Source of the DNA: Lutjanus erythropterus
Lineage: Eukaryota > Chordata > Actinopteri > Lutjaniformes > Lutjanidae
Assembly: GCA_020091685.1 (NCBI GenBank)
Contig: CM034609.1
Coordinates: forward strand, 18,265,204-18,329,203
Direction: 5' to 3'
DNA: 64,000 nucleotides
The first letter of the stretch is position 1; each line of letters begins with the position of its first letter. Under the pieces are notes generated by a model, which saw only the letters and a program-made list of their open reading frames with translations, was not told the origin of the DNA and made no database searches. The position numbers and the translations under genes are program-made. Below, in pieces: positions 35,501 through 46,345 of this stretch.

Positions 35501-38500
35501 TTTTTTTTATCCCAACACCTACTTAAGAGAAAGGTACTGCATCTCAGCAGGTGAATAACTGATTTCTATACATGAAACAGTAAAATAAGGCAGATATTTG
35601 AAAGGAAAAACAGCAACACAGGAGAGAAACTAAAGTTCAAAACATACAGATTCAGTTAGAAGCTACAAAACTACAGACAGCTGAACAAACAGACTTTAAA
35701 AACACCTTTCTCTCTGCTCTCCTGCACCCACACCACACTCACTAATTTTGGTGGAAAAATGGTACAAGGTAAAGTCAGTGTTGTCGATGGCTGCTGTTGT
35801 AACACACAGGATCACGTGCTTAGGGGTCACACAACTACCAGAACAAGAATGTGGGTTTTGCACTTCCCTCTTAAGCAGCATATTTCTTGATAAACTGGGG
35901 TGTTTCGAGCCATGCAAACTGTGCATGTGTGTTTTAGTTTGGTGGTCTTTGGGGTTGGTTCTGGAAGCCATTAGGGAGGCCTTGACTGTATAGTGGGGGC
36001 CAATGAGAAGCGGCCCCCGTTCTTAAGTCTAAACACCCAGCCAGGGCAACAGAACCCGACAACTAATGTGTGGACAGACCACAGAAAAACAACACATGCC
36101 AGTATTCTGGGATGTAGACAACTTTATACACGCCTTTCACCATTTGACAAAGTCTCTACATGTGCAAGGTAATAGCACCTTTTCTCCACAGACCTGAGAG
36201 GAAAAGTGTTCACAAATGACACAAACCTGTTGTTTTATGTGCAAGTGCATCCAGCTGAGAGCCACTCTCTATACATCCTAATCCTCTCCACAGAAAAACA
36301 AATACATAAAAACTAGAGGCCGGGATTTTAAGGACTGAGGGAAGAGGAACCAGCCTGGAAAAAATACAAAAATTGGAGTCAAGTTCCTTGAACCTTAAGT
36401 GTGAAATTGTACATGAAACCATCAGCCTTTTCTGCTGCCATGCCTATGCTGCTGCAGGCGACAGCGGTGTGTGCCATTGCCTGGCAACAAGCGCTCCCCG
36501 CGGCCCTGGTGAGCAGTCAGGTGGAGACAGACAGCGCCCTTAAGCACTGCATTAAAAGCAGTTGGGTTGAGGAAGTTCAATAATAGAACTGTAAAATGAG
36601 AAGAAAGATGATTTTTGACATTTATCAAGAACTAAAGTACAAATCTGAGCTTATAATTAACTAATAGCGTTGAGGCTTGGAGCATGTCATGAGAGCGTGG
36701 GTTCAAAAGAGGGGTCTGAATAGTCAAAAACAGACCAGCAAACCAGCAAAAGAAAACAATTTCTTTTTTCCCTGCCCTAATTACTCTATCTTGACCTTGA
36801 TGACAAATGTAATAAGCACAACCAAAAATGTGTCAGATGTTTATAAAAAGTTAGAAAACAACAACCACTGCAGAAGAATTCATGAATTCAACCAAGCTTA
36901 TCCTTGGCTAAACTATGATGAAACCTTTTTTTTTAACTGAAAAAAATCACGATCTCCATTCACACACTTAAATGATCTCATTTCAAGGATTCACACACTC
37001 CCAACCCCCTATGCATTTATTCCATGCTGCATTCGTGTTTGCTTTGGATCAAGTCCAGTTGCTATATCAATCACACTTAGACGATGTAAAGCAAAACACT
37101 ATTAATTCAACATTCAAGCTTACAGTTCAATTAATGTTCTCCCATGTCTCTTCCTCATTCACACCGCTCTGCTGTCAGTCCCGTCACTATAGCAACCCGA
37201 CACGGCAAGTGTCTAACGAGCAGGAAGGAGGCAGTCAGAAACAGATTAGCCAGCCTACTCGGTGGAGAAGGAGCCAAAAGTTTTCAAGCGGAAAAAAGAG
37301 ATCAACACTGAGGAAAATTCTGGTGTATAGTGCATGAGTGAGTTTGTGAAATTCTCCTCAGTGGTATGATTCTTTCTTTTAATATTTTAAAATTGATTTT
37401 TTTTTTATTGTCAAATTGATTTTGTATATGCTAAGTAATTAGCACTTAGCACTTCCCATTATAAGTTAGGTTGATGCCCATTATAAGTTAGCTGGATGCT
37501 AATATTTCATATTGCTAATTCAATCTATTACTCTGGATTCAGATAAGTTTATTAAGTTTATTATCTGAGCCCTACTAAGAGCGTGATAAATGTTTTTGTT
37601 AAAAAAAATAAACAAACAAAAAAAAACATAAGAAATGTGTGAGACAATTGTGATCTCAATTCCTGAGTAGAAAAATCATGACTCACATTTTAAGAACTGT
37701 ACAGCTCTAGCGTTGTCTTTCAAATATTGTAGAGTGACAAAATTTTCTTCCCTTTCATAATGAAAATAGGTAAGTAAGAAAGCAGAGACACACACCACCT
37801 GGGGTCAGTCTGGGGTCGGTACAGCAGCACAGCTGAGCAGACAAACATGGCACCTAGGAGATAAAGTTACAGGACTAACTAGTAAACAGGAAAAAGGCAT
37901 CTGTTTGGCAATATATTGGATTTAGTCCCAGTGATAAAGATGAGACAGCAAACACTGCAGACTACTGATTGGTCAGAGTGGCATGACATCGAGAGTGTGT
38001 AACTTTAGCAAGTTTAAGAGAGGGCAAGCGTCAGACTGATTACTGTCTGTGGTGGAAGAGAGTTATGGTGAATGCATGCTGGGTGGAGGAAAAAGTACGC
38101 AGTGAATTTGTCCTTCTGACATGATATGTACAGCAACAGTGCTGTAAATGTATAGTGTGGGTTTGAGTTTGTGAATGAATAAAAGCTGCAGCTTCTCATG
38201 AGCAGAGCAAAGCTCCTGAGCGTGTGCGTTGTTTCACAGCTGTGGGAAGATGATCAGGTCTGCCTACGTTATGGGAGCACTACAGTACCGCGGAATACAG
38301 TCGAGTTGAGCCGTTTTACACAAATGCCACCATAATATCATATACCCTACTCAAATACCCAACCCGAATCACCATCTTGCATCACACTGCCTGACAGTCA
38401 TTGACCATTGAGCCCTCTATCATCATAACATTGTGATTTAAAAGCGCCCTAGACCTGATGAATATGTATTTTAAGTCAGCCATAGAGTGGAAAATTGAAG

Positions 38501-39420
38501 GATGGGTTTATTATAATAGCACCTTTGCACCTGATTTACTAAAGGAAAAGTGGCGTAAAGTACTGCCCAATTTGTAATTAATATCGAACATACATGTAAA
38601 ACTTATAAAAGGAAATATATAAAAACAAGAAAACATTTTACTATGGATATCGTATGCCAATCAGTATTGGTAGACATCACCAACCCTAGGTTTAATAAAC
38701 TTTTTCAAACTACTATCAATAAGTATCAACTGTAATAAATTATCTATATATTATTTTTAGACAAAATCACTCACTTGCACACTGGCCCTCCTGGCTAGAC
38801 CAACAAATGCCTTCAATGTTTGAGTACAAAACTGAATTCAGCTACAGTTCTGGTGGAGGCTTCATTGCCTGTCTGAGATTACATTGTTGTAACTTGCTTC
38901 AACACAAAAACACAAAGCCTCCATACACCTATCTACCAAATCACATAATTAACACATATTTTAATGTCCAAGAAGCTGGATGTGGAATTTGCTGGTGCAG
39001 CTGCCATGCTATATATATAGCTGGTGCTGCTCCTTTCAAAGGCATCAGTGGGGCTTGTGTCATGTAGGATCAGAGGATAAGAGAGATGCTCCAGTTAATG
39101 TGAGCCGCCGTCGGCCTCCAACCCGGATGAAAAGAGTGAGTGCCGAGCAAAGTGTCAAAATGATTTCAGTTTAAGAAACATTTGGTCCCTGAGCAGGACA
39201 GAGAGAGTCTCTCTCAGTGAGGGCTGCTGCTTTATTTCCAAACATCTGCCTGGCTTGGACAGATGTTTGTCCATTGGACTCAGAGTGCTGACTGATGGGT
39301 GAGATGGGGACGATGCTGTAATGGTACCTCCTGCCCAATTTGATGCTGCAGCACCTCTGGTAATACAATCACACTATTCAAACAACAAATAAAACTTTAA
39401 TCAAACCAATATCTAAGGGC

Positions 39421-40077
39421 AGAAATCTGTAATATATTTACTGTAATAAATCATAAAATGACCATGATATGTTACTAGAGATTAAGGAAACAAGCTAAAC
39501 TGAAATACGCATGGTGTCCTCCTTTGAACTTAATATTCTGGCCTGTAACTTGTTGTTTGCCTGTTTCACATTAAATAGAGTTCAAATTAATGTTGAAAGT
39601 TCCCCAAATGAGTCATAAGAAATTATTAATACTCTTTTAGAAAGAGCAGATGTTTATAACAGTTAAAATAAGCAATATGATAATGGAGTCTGGAAAGCAG
39701 TACGGCCAGCGGTCACTGAACTCAACTCCAGAGAGTGTAATTTATAAGCATTGTGCTTTTGTTTTCAGGAACTAGCTTACCTTACCACCGAGAGACAACT
39801 GACAGTTATTATCAGCTGATGAACTTACAGCGTAAAGACTCATTGTCGCTTGTTATTGTCAAATTACCATGTTACACTTGTTGGGCGCTCCTGCAGCCTG
39901 CCTGAATTTCCTTGAGTCGTGGGGGTGGGATGTGGTGAAGCAACTCGCTTCAATCATAGAATTTCTATTAAATAGAAACTTAACCTTGTAAATACACCAT
40001 CGATGACTCCAACTCGATATTTGGACTGCAGTATTAATTTTTAGATGCAAATTTGTTGCATATTGCTACTTTAACGA
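39421..40077 (+). repeat. interspersed repeat, copy 3 (near full length)
   Basis: Begins AGAAATCTGTAATATATTTA and ends GTTGCATATTGCTACTTTAA. It shares the CATAAAATGACCATGATATG, GACAACTGACAGTTAT, CTGCAGCCTGCCTGAA and ATATTTGGACTGCAGTA blocks with the other copies. Non-coding and in the same orientation. Confidence 0.75.
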
Positions 40078-43000
40078 TGCAGACCCATCTATTTATTAGT
40101 GATGATAATTTGATCATGAAGCCAAGTGCAAGGAGCCCTTCTATCACATGTAGACAATTACATTAAAAATTAGAACATAATGCCCACTCTATTAGTAAAT
40201 AAAATCAAACAGAGGATGCTATAACAATGCAGTTTTCACCTGATGTTTACTCATAGTACAGCAGGCTGAGCTGCATCATGAGCAGCCGTTTGTGGCAGGG
40301 AAGCACAGCTCGTGTCGATATGAAGGACGTAGGTCAATGAGCTCAGCTCTGTTGTGGAATTACACCCTCCTGACAGAACAACAGGATTAGAGCTCAATGT
40401 CCCTCTTAAAACCAGACACTCGCTCTACCGACAAAGGAAGGCAAAAGACATTTTTAAAAAACACAGTCAGACTGGGGAGAGACCAAGGACAGCCTAATAA
40501 AAGCAGGTGTAAAATGTGTAGAAAATCGAGTGGAGATGGAGAGGAGGGAGAGTCAATGTGTGCAAGGTGAATTGTGGATATGTAAATGCTGAGCTGCCCC
40601 AGATTGGAGCAGTGGAGATGAGGGGGCTACGATTGATGGGGCTGGTTTGTGTGCATGTGTGAGAGATGGGGGAAGGGGTGCTAGACGGCAGTCGCTGGGC
40701 ACAGAGCCAGGAATGCCATCGCTGGAAGCCAAACAAGAGCACGGCGAGCCCTTGGGAGAACGCTCGCTAGCAACCACAGCAGCAGCCGCCACTGTTATGG
40801 CAGAATGTGCAGCCCCCACTCTGCTCTTCTGCGCAATCGCACTTTAGAGCAACACAGCTTTTTCAATATGCTTTTGAAAAATATCTGACATGCCACAGTG
40901 TTCGACGTGTGTTCAAATGCACAACCTCACACACTCTACGAAAAACAAAACAAAAAACATAACACATAGCAAAAGACCAAGTACAACCTTTCGAATTGTG
41001 TGAGGGTTTAGAAACTGCTGGGTAAGCACTGACAAAGTCCTTGCACTCTGCAAAGAGGATTGCACTCTCTAAAGTACTTGAAGCTATTCTCAGTGTGGTC
41101 ATGTTAATGCTTTCTGACCCGGCCTGACGACAAGGAAAAGAGAAACTTGTGCTGCACTCCTGGCACTCTGAACTGGCCCTAAAATAACTTGTATGGACAC
41201 ACTCCAAAAGAACTGCCTCCAGTCCCAATGTCAGTTGTCTGCTCCAAAAGTAATGGAAACACTTTAACGAGCCCGGTTGGCAATTTATTGGTCCAACAGA
41301 TCAAAGAACATCCTTAACAAACGTCTTATTAAACTCCAATCACATAGCTTTCTTGCCATTTCCACATTTTTCTTCATAAATCAGAAAGAAAAAAAATCAA
41401 GCCACTGTGTGAAGTAATAGCATATATGTAACTCTGTAACCTCTGCCGCTGATATTTATTTCTGTACAGGAAAATTAGGAAAATGCTTTAAAGTAGCATT
41501 AATCTAAAACTATCATCAATAGACACACCATTACATAGAATTACATTTTGTTTAATACTGAAAATAATAGGTGCATTGCTCCCAGCCCTAAAGTAATCTG
41601 TGCAAAAATATAGCAACTACCTGTCCAGCATACAAAAAACCAACATGAGATGAATAGAACTAGCAAACTAGCTTTTCAAAAAAACAATACGGTCAAAACT
41701 GAAACTTCTTTGACAGCAGCAAAGGGCTTTTCCCAGAATGCAAGCTCATCATTTCCACTGAGGACTCCAGCTAAGCATCTGATCACTGACACCAAACAAC
41801 CCGCCAAACCAAATGACACAATCTGGCAAAATGCCTCCTCTAGTCCGGCGCTAAGCAAATAGCCATCGAGAGTTCTGAACTGAAAGTGAGGCTACGACCT
41901 AAGCCTTATAGTAATCACAGTATTTAGTGGCCTGTTTTTGTTATCAAGCCCCCTTTGGCGCCTCTCTGTGAATACACACTGCCTCTTTCAGAGGCTTGGG
42001 TGCTGACTGGGGCCCCTGACCCGGCAGGGACAGAAAAGACCCCCCACCCTCTTCCCCTTTTCCACCACCATCACTTCATCCCTTGCCAGGCCCAGGCCCA
42101 AATTAGGGACTCTAACACATTAGTAAAACCAGCAGGCCTCAAAGCTTACGTCAGCCTGCCCTCTACATGCATCAGGGTGCTGGCATTCCCAGTCTGTACA
42201 CACTGCCTTCTCAATTTAGGACTATGTGTCACTGCAGGATGTCAAGCTGCAGCAGAAGCCGGTGGGCAATGATGATCATCTCTATGGTGAAGGGAAAACA
42301 AGCAGCAATCACTGACTACGTTTACTTGCATAAAATATTCAGGTTTTGCCTTATTCTGCATAAGACAATACCACGAATAAGCTGTTGACATGGCTACTGA
42401 AAATTAATTCCACTAATATTCCTGTTTACATGCAGCTGTGCATACTCGGATTATGGAATAACATGGAACAGCTTTGTGTCAAACGGTCCTTTTTACAAAT
42501 TTTTCCACTGGTGGCAGACTTGTTCAACCTTGCAAACACAGAATCCCACTTTCATTCGTTCAACCATCTTCTTGTAAAGGTCAGTGTTGCCATATTTGAG
42601 CATATCTAAAAACCTGTTGATATTCAAGCTTTTTCTGTTTAAAATTAGGTGTGTTTCTTCTCCTGACTAGACTGACTCCTGAGATGCATATTCTGAATAT
42701 GCTATATACATGTCCAAAGAATGCACCTAAACCAGAATAATACAGGCATATCCCACATGTCTTGATCATAAAATGCTCCATTAAGAATAAGGCCTAATTC
42801 AGAATATCAAAACGGAATACACTGTTTACATAAGCTGTATCAAATTCAGAATATTTTCATATTCTGAGTGGACAGTTGGTAGTAAGTTAGTAATAAAAAT
42901 GGATAAATAAATGTCTCAATACTGTGCCGGACTGTGACGATAGGTACTGTGTTATTAAATGGGTAATTATTTAATTATTTTTATTTTATTTTATGAAAGG

Positions 43001-44085
43001 ACTGCTACTGGTGGCTGCATTGCTTTTGTTTTGCAGTTGGACATACATAATTCAAGCACTCATTACCAAAAACAATTCATGCCAATTTTCTGCATATGCT
43101 TCAGTCATTGCTGCCTACTAAAATTTTTATTTTATTAAAGGAAATCAGAGGCACTTTAAGTTAAGAAAGAAAAACACATTTTATACAAATGCTGCACAAA
43201 TCAGAGATATTATTCTAGTCTTCGTTTGTTTTTTAATATTACGATAAAAATCGTATTGTGGACTTTTTAACGTGGTATTATTGTACTGTGAGTTTTTGGT
43301 GGTGCTGATGGACCATGGACTGACAAGTTATGATTTCCAGCAGATACAGTTGATAAATAATTTCACAGTCTGGCTGCAAATTTAACAACCATCCCAAGGT
43401 TATGTCAAAGCGGTGAAACGTGTGACTAAGGTAGAGGTCGGTAATCTCAGCATATACAGCAACCACTCCAACATGTCTTTTAAAGTGAAGGCCAGAAGGT
43501 ACTAAACTACCAGCTATTTTACAAGTAAATGTCTGAATGGTTGAGGATGCAGGGGCAACAACTGTGCATATGAGCAGGCTACGGTGATAAAACTGGGCTT
43601 GCTAATGCGTTTACTGCCAGTCAGGTGATGCATGTTAGATCCAGGGAAGCTCTCTGGAGCTGCAACAATATCCATGTCAGCTCTCCTACACGCCAATGCA
43701 ACAGCAAGCGTTCAACCAATGCCTGCAAAGCTACTACAAATACAACAACTCAACAAGCAACAACACAGGTGCCCTTGAATCATCTGAACCGCGAAGCTAC
43801 TGTGCTGCTTACGCTAACTAGTCCAAGTTACCATTGGGAAAACCTACAAAATCAGTGCTAACGTTAGCTAACTGGAAAATAAGGACCCATATAACAGCGA
43901 CAACTGCCATAAAGAGCACTCGCAGCGGAGAAAACACTGATGTCAAAGTGGGCTGAGCTGAAAATATTCTCATTCTCGTCACAGCTGCCATATTTAACTC
44001 TGAATTCCGCGTATCTCCGCAAACAGAAAGCGATAAGGGGGCAAATATGTCGTGCAAAGCGCCCAAAGGGATTAATGAATCCTAC

Positions 44086-44200
44086 CATGAAGCGTTCAGG
44101 AGGTTCTCGTTAGCGGCGGAGCCTCTGCAGCCATTTTGTAGTAACTGACCGGAGCAGCAGCTACAGACGGCTGAATCGGTGGTAACGGCGGGGGGAGGGA
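44086..44200 (-). other. tnrc6c: putative tnrc6c first exon (5' untranslated)
   Basis: In the GC-rich region the minus strand offers a donor CATG|GTAGGA at 44086/44085. The exon would hold a short open frame from ATG at 44134-44132, MAAEAPPLTRTS, which stops before the donor, and a second ATG touching the donor that meets TGA two codons after joining to 35417. So this exon looks untranslated, with initiation at 35377 or in an unseen exon. The right end is not defined. A TATA box is lacking; AAAATGGCTGC near 44134 resembles a YY1 site, common just below start sites of TATA-less genes. Confidence 0.45.
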
Positions 44201-44440
44201 GGCGGAGCCACGCCGTGCCATGTGACCTTCAATAACAAAACAAACTGGTCCCACTTCCTAATGCTCCACCCCCGGCGTTTCCATGACAACTGCAGCCCGG
44301 GCCTGGGGTACGTCCTATAGGTCTCTTAAATTGCATCCATCTCACTTGCGTCCTTTCCTTGCGCCTTAGTGCCTCACGTGCGAGGAAATCTGTTTTAAGA
44401 GACAGGAGACGTCCTTTCCTCTGAAGCGTCACGTGAAGCG
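44086..44440 (-). promoter_or_regulatory. CpG-rich tnrc6c promoter region
   Basis: CpG-dense compared with its surroundings. It has a GGGAGGCGGAGCC GC-box-like word near 44200, an X-box-like GTTTCCATGACAAC at 44277-44290, and two E-boxes, TCACGTG at 44374-44380 and TCACGTGA at 44429-44436. Its place at the head of the minus-strand gene supports a promoter. Which sites work is not shown by sequence. Part of 44330-44460 may itself be a dispersed element. Confidence 0.6.
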
Positions 44441-44469
44441 ATTTCTATTCGCCGATCACAGCTGGATCA

Positions 44470-45540
44470 GCTGCCACTCTCAACAGCTGTACAGACTTCT
44501 GATGGAGCTTGTGTCCGCACACATGTGTTAATATTAAATAACGACTCACAGTTGTCATCGGTGTCAGAGCAGCAGCCTGTTACCTGTTCAACAAGCACCT
44601 GCACATGAAAAACAATCTGCAGTCTCCAGTTATACTGTGACTGTCTGTGAATGTATTTATCCATTATTCGCATCTGTGTTTATTGATATTCTAATTGTGA
44701 GTTCATTATTGAATTACTTAGAATGTGATTATTGTAATTTTGAAAATGAGAAAATATTTATCAAGTTAAATGTTTCAGACAAAAATAAAATGATGTAACT
44801 CTTATCACTGGATGAAATGACGATAAATGATGCAAAAAAAAAAGTGTTTCTCACTGACAGACAGACTCTCTTCTCTCTGACTTTGGTTGTAATCGTAAAG
44901 AAAAAAATACGGGGGAAATCATGAAGTGAAAAATGTCTTGTAAAAATGACCAAGGTTGTTTGCGGTGATTTTTTAGTGATAAGCAGATCGGCTGTGAGTT
45001 CATCCGAATCCTCCTGTGCGCATAAATCATCCACCATTTGAACCATTTATTTTCTCAGATTTCAGAACAGAGTCTTCAGGTGATTGCTTTATTGTTAACT
45101 GTATTTAAGTCTGGGTGTTTTCCTTAATGATTTACTTTAATGATTAGAGAATCTGCCACAGACGTTTCCCTACGCGCAGCTCCTGTGCCAAGTGCGCAAT
45201 TGCGCACAGCTTCTCCCCTAGGGAAGAGACGCTACACCCGGGGATTCATCCGCTATTAATCATAAAGTTAATTTTCATGAACCGACCTGCCTGATCCGCA
45301 GATCAACTGAACCCTTAACATCACAGACCTCCAATTAACTGAAGTTTTAAGTGAATGGCAAATCAGGAAATAAATATGAAACTTTGGAGTGAAACACTTA
45401 ATCTTTTATTAGTCTTCACAATGAAATTATGAAACTCCAGTCAATCTGATCACATACAGCGTCCAATCAGTAAATAAGGGGGTGTGTCAGCCAGTCAAAA
45501 GACTTCCGTAAAGGCTGCTCCCTTGAATACTCGCTCATGG
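44470..45540. other. upstream flank, no gene seen
   Basis: AT-rich single-copy-looking sequence with T/A runs and a small GC-richer part at 45165-45245 that includes GTGCGCAATTGCGCAC. No coding feature was recognised. Confidence 0.6.
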
Positions 45541-45564
45541 CTTTTCCTAAATCCCTCTCGATCT

Positions 45565-45656
45565 TCGATCCTCGCTCCTCCGAGCCGAAATAAGAGATTT
45601 GGGACGGACTAGCAAGATGGCGGACCAAAAGACCGTCCAGTTCGAGCGAGGATCGA
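45565..45656. repeat. CpG-rich inverted repeat with YY1-like site
   Basis: Arms TCGATCCTCGCTC (45565-45577) and GAGCGAGGATCGA (45644-45656) are perfect reverse complements separated by 66 bp. The loop includes CAAGATGGCGGAC (45613-45625), a good YY1 consensus on the plus strand. It may be a foldback repeat or a small promoter. Confidence 0.6.
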
Positions 45657-45934
45657 GGAGCGAGGACATGACAAGCCAGAGACCTGGGACGTACCTCTGG
45701 TCTCCATCAGTCCCCGCTCTGCTGTGCACTGATGCAGCTGCGTGCCCCTCCCCTCTTCCTAACTGACGATATGTTGCTGAAGGATAACGTAAGCAAGTAC
45801 ACGAGTCAACATACTTTTTGAAAAGTGAGTTGTCGCGTGGGGATCAATATAAAAGCGTTTCATCCTGTAGTTTGTGCAACATGGAAGCCATGCTGTGGTT
45901 TTACACCAATAGAGGGCAGAAGTTCTACTATCAA

Positions 45935-46205
45935 CCAATGTAAGAGTTTTACTTCACACTGTGCACAAGTACATTGATGAGATATTATTCAGTTACAAGT
46001 AAAAGTACTGGTGTTAATAGACTTACTCTTCTCTAAAACTAGATTTACCTGCCCCCCCCACAGCCTTATTGGCTACAAAAATGCAGATGCAAGGTTTGGA
46101 TATTAATTCAGATTGTACTAATTTGTACTTAATTGCGATTTTTAAAGTAGCTAAGTAGATTGCATAGTGTAATGCATACTTAAGTACAAGTACAACCAAA
46201 AATTA
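45935..46205 (+). repeat. dispersed AAGTA-rich repeat, copy 1
   Basis: Shares with 62465-62980 the order TACAAGTAAAAGTACTG, AAATGCAGATG.AAGGTTTGG, AAGTAGCTAAGTAGAT and ATAGTGTAATG.ATACTTA. It belongs to a widespread fish repeat class rich in CAAGTAAAAGTAC. No coding capacity. Confidence 0.65.
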
Positions 46206-46209
46206 CTTA

Positions 46210-46345
46210 CTAGTGATGAGATAAGATAAACTTTAGTGACCCTACACTGGGAAATTCACTTACAGCAGTTCTATAGGTAGTTCTAGGCAACTTGTGCTTC
46301 AAGATAAGATAAGATAAGATTACATAAGATAAAATAAGATAAGAG
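46210..46345 (-). mobile_element. LINE 3' tail with (AAGAT)n
   Basis: Plus-strand GATAAGATAAACTTTAGTGA, then CCCTACACTGGGAAATTCA, is in antisense a typical fish non-LTR 3' end. An (AAGAT)n pentanucleotide run follows at 46301-46343. The open reading frames of the LINE are absent. Confidence 0.55.

Larger units (their letters stand above)
35418..44085 (-). other. tnrc6c first intron, about 8.7 kb
   Basis: Lies between the putative first exon and the basic exon. It contains the microsatellite above, copy 3 of the three-copy repeat (39421-40077), a GC-richer block at 36425-36580 with an X-box-like ATTGCCTGGCAAC, and a GC-richer block at 40600-40850. An upstream coding exon ending in phase 2 could lie here but was not found. 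41220-43500 is AT-rich with nothing recognised. Confidence 0.55.

Noticed and set aside
36425..36583. GC-rich segment with X-box-like ATTGCCTGGCAAC and a plus-strand donor-like CTG|GTGAGC
   Set aside because: No acceptor, frame or similarity to support an exon; kept only as an intron remark.
40553..40850. GC-richer minus-strand frame with Ala-rich start
   Set aside because: Considered as an alternative first coding exon of tnrc6c, but no donor in the needed phase 2 and no TNRC6 similarity.
46301..46343. CRISPR-like regular repetition
   Set aside because: Simple pentanucleotide repeat in a vertebrate genome; no spacers.
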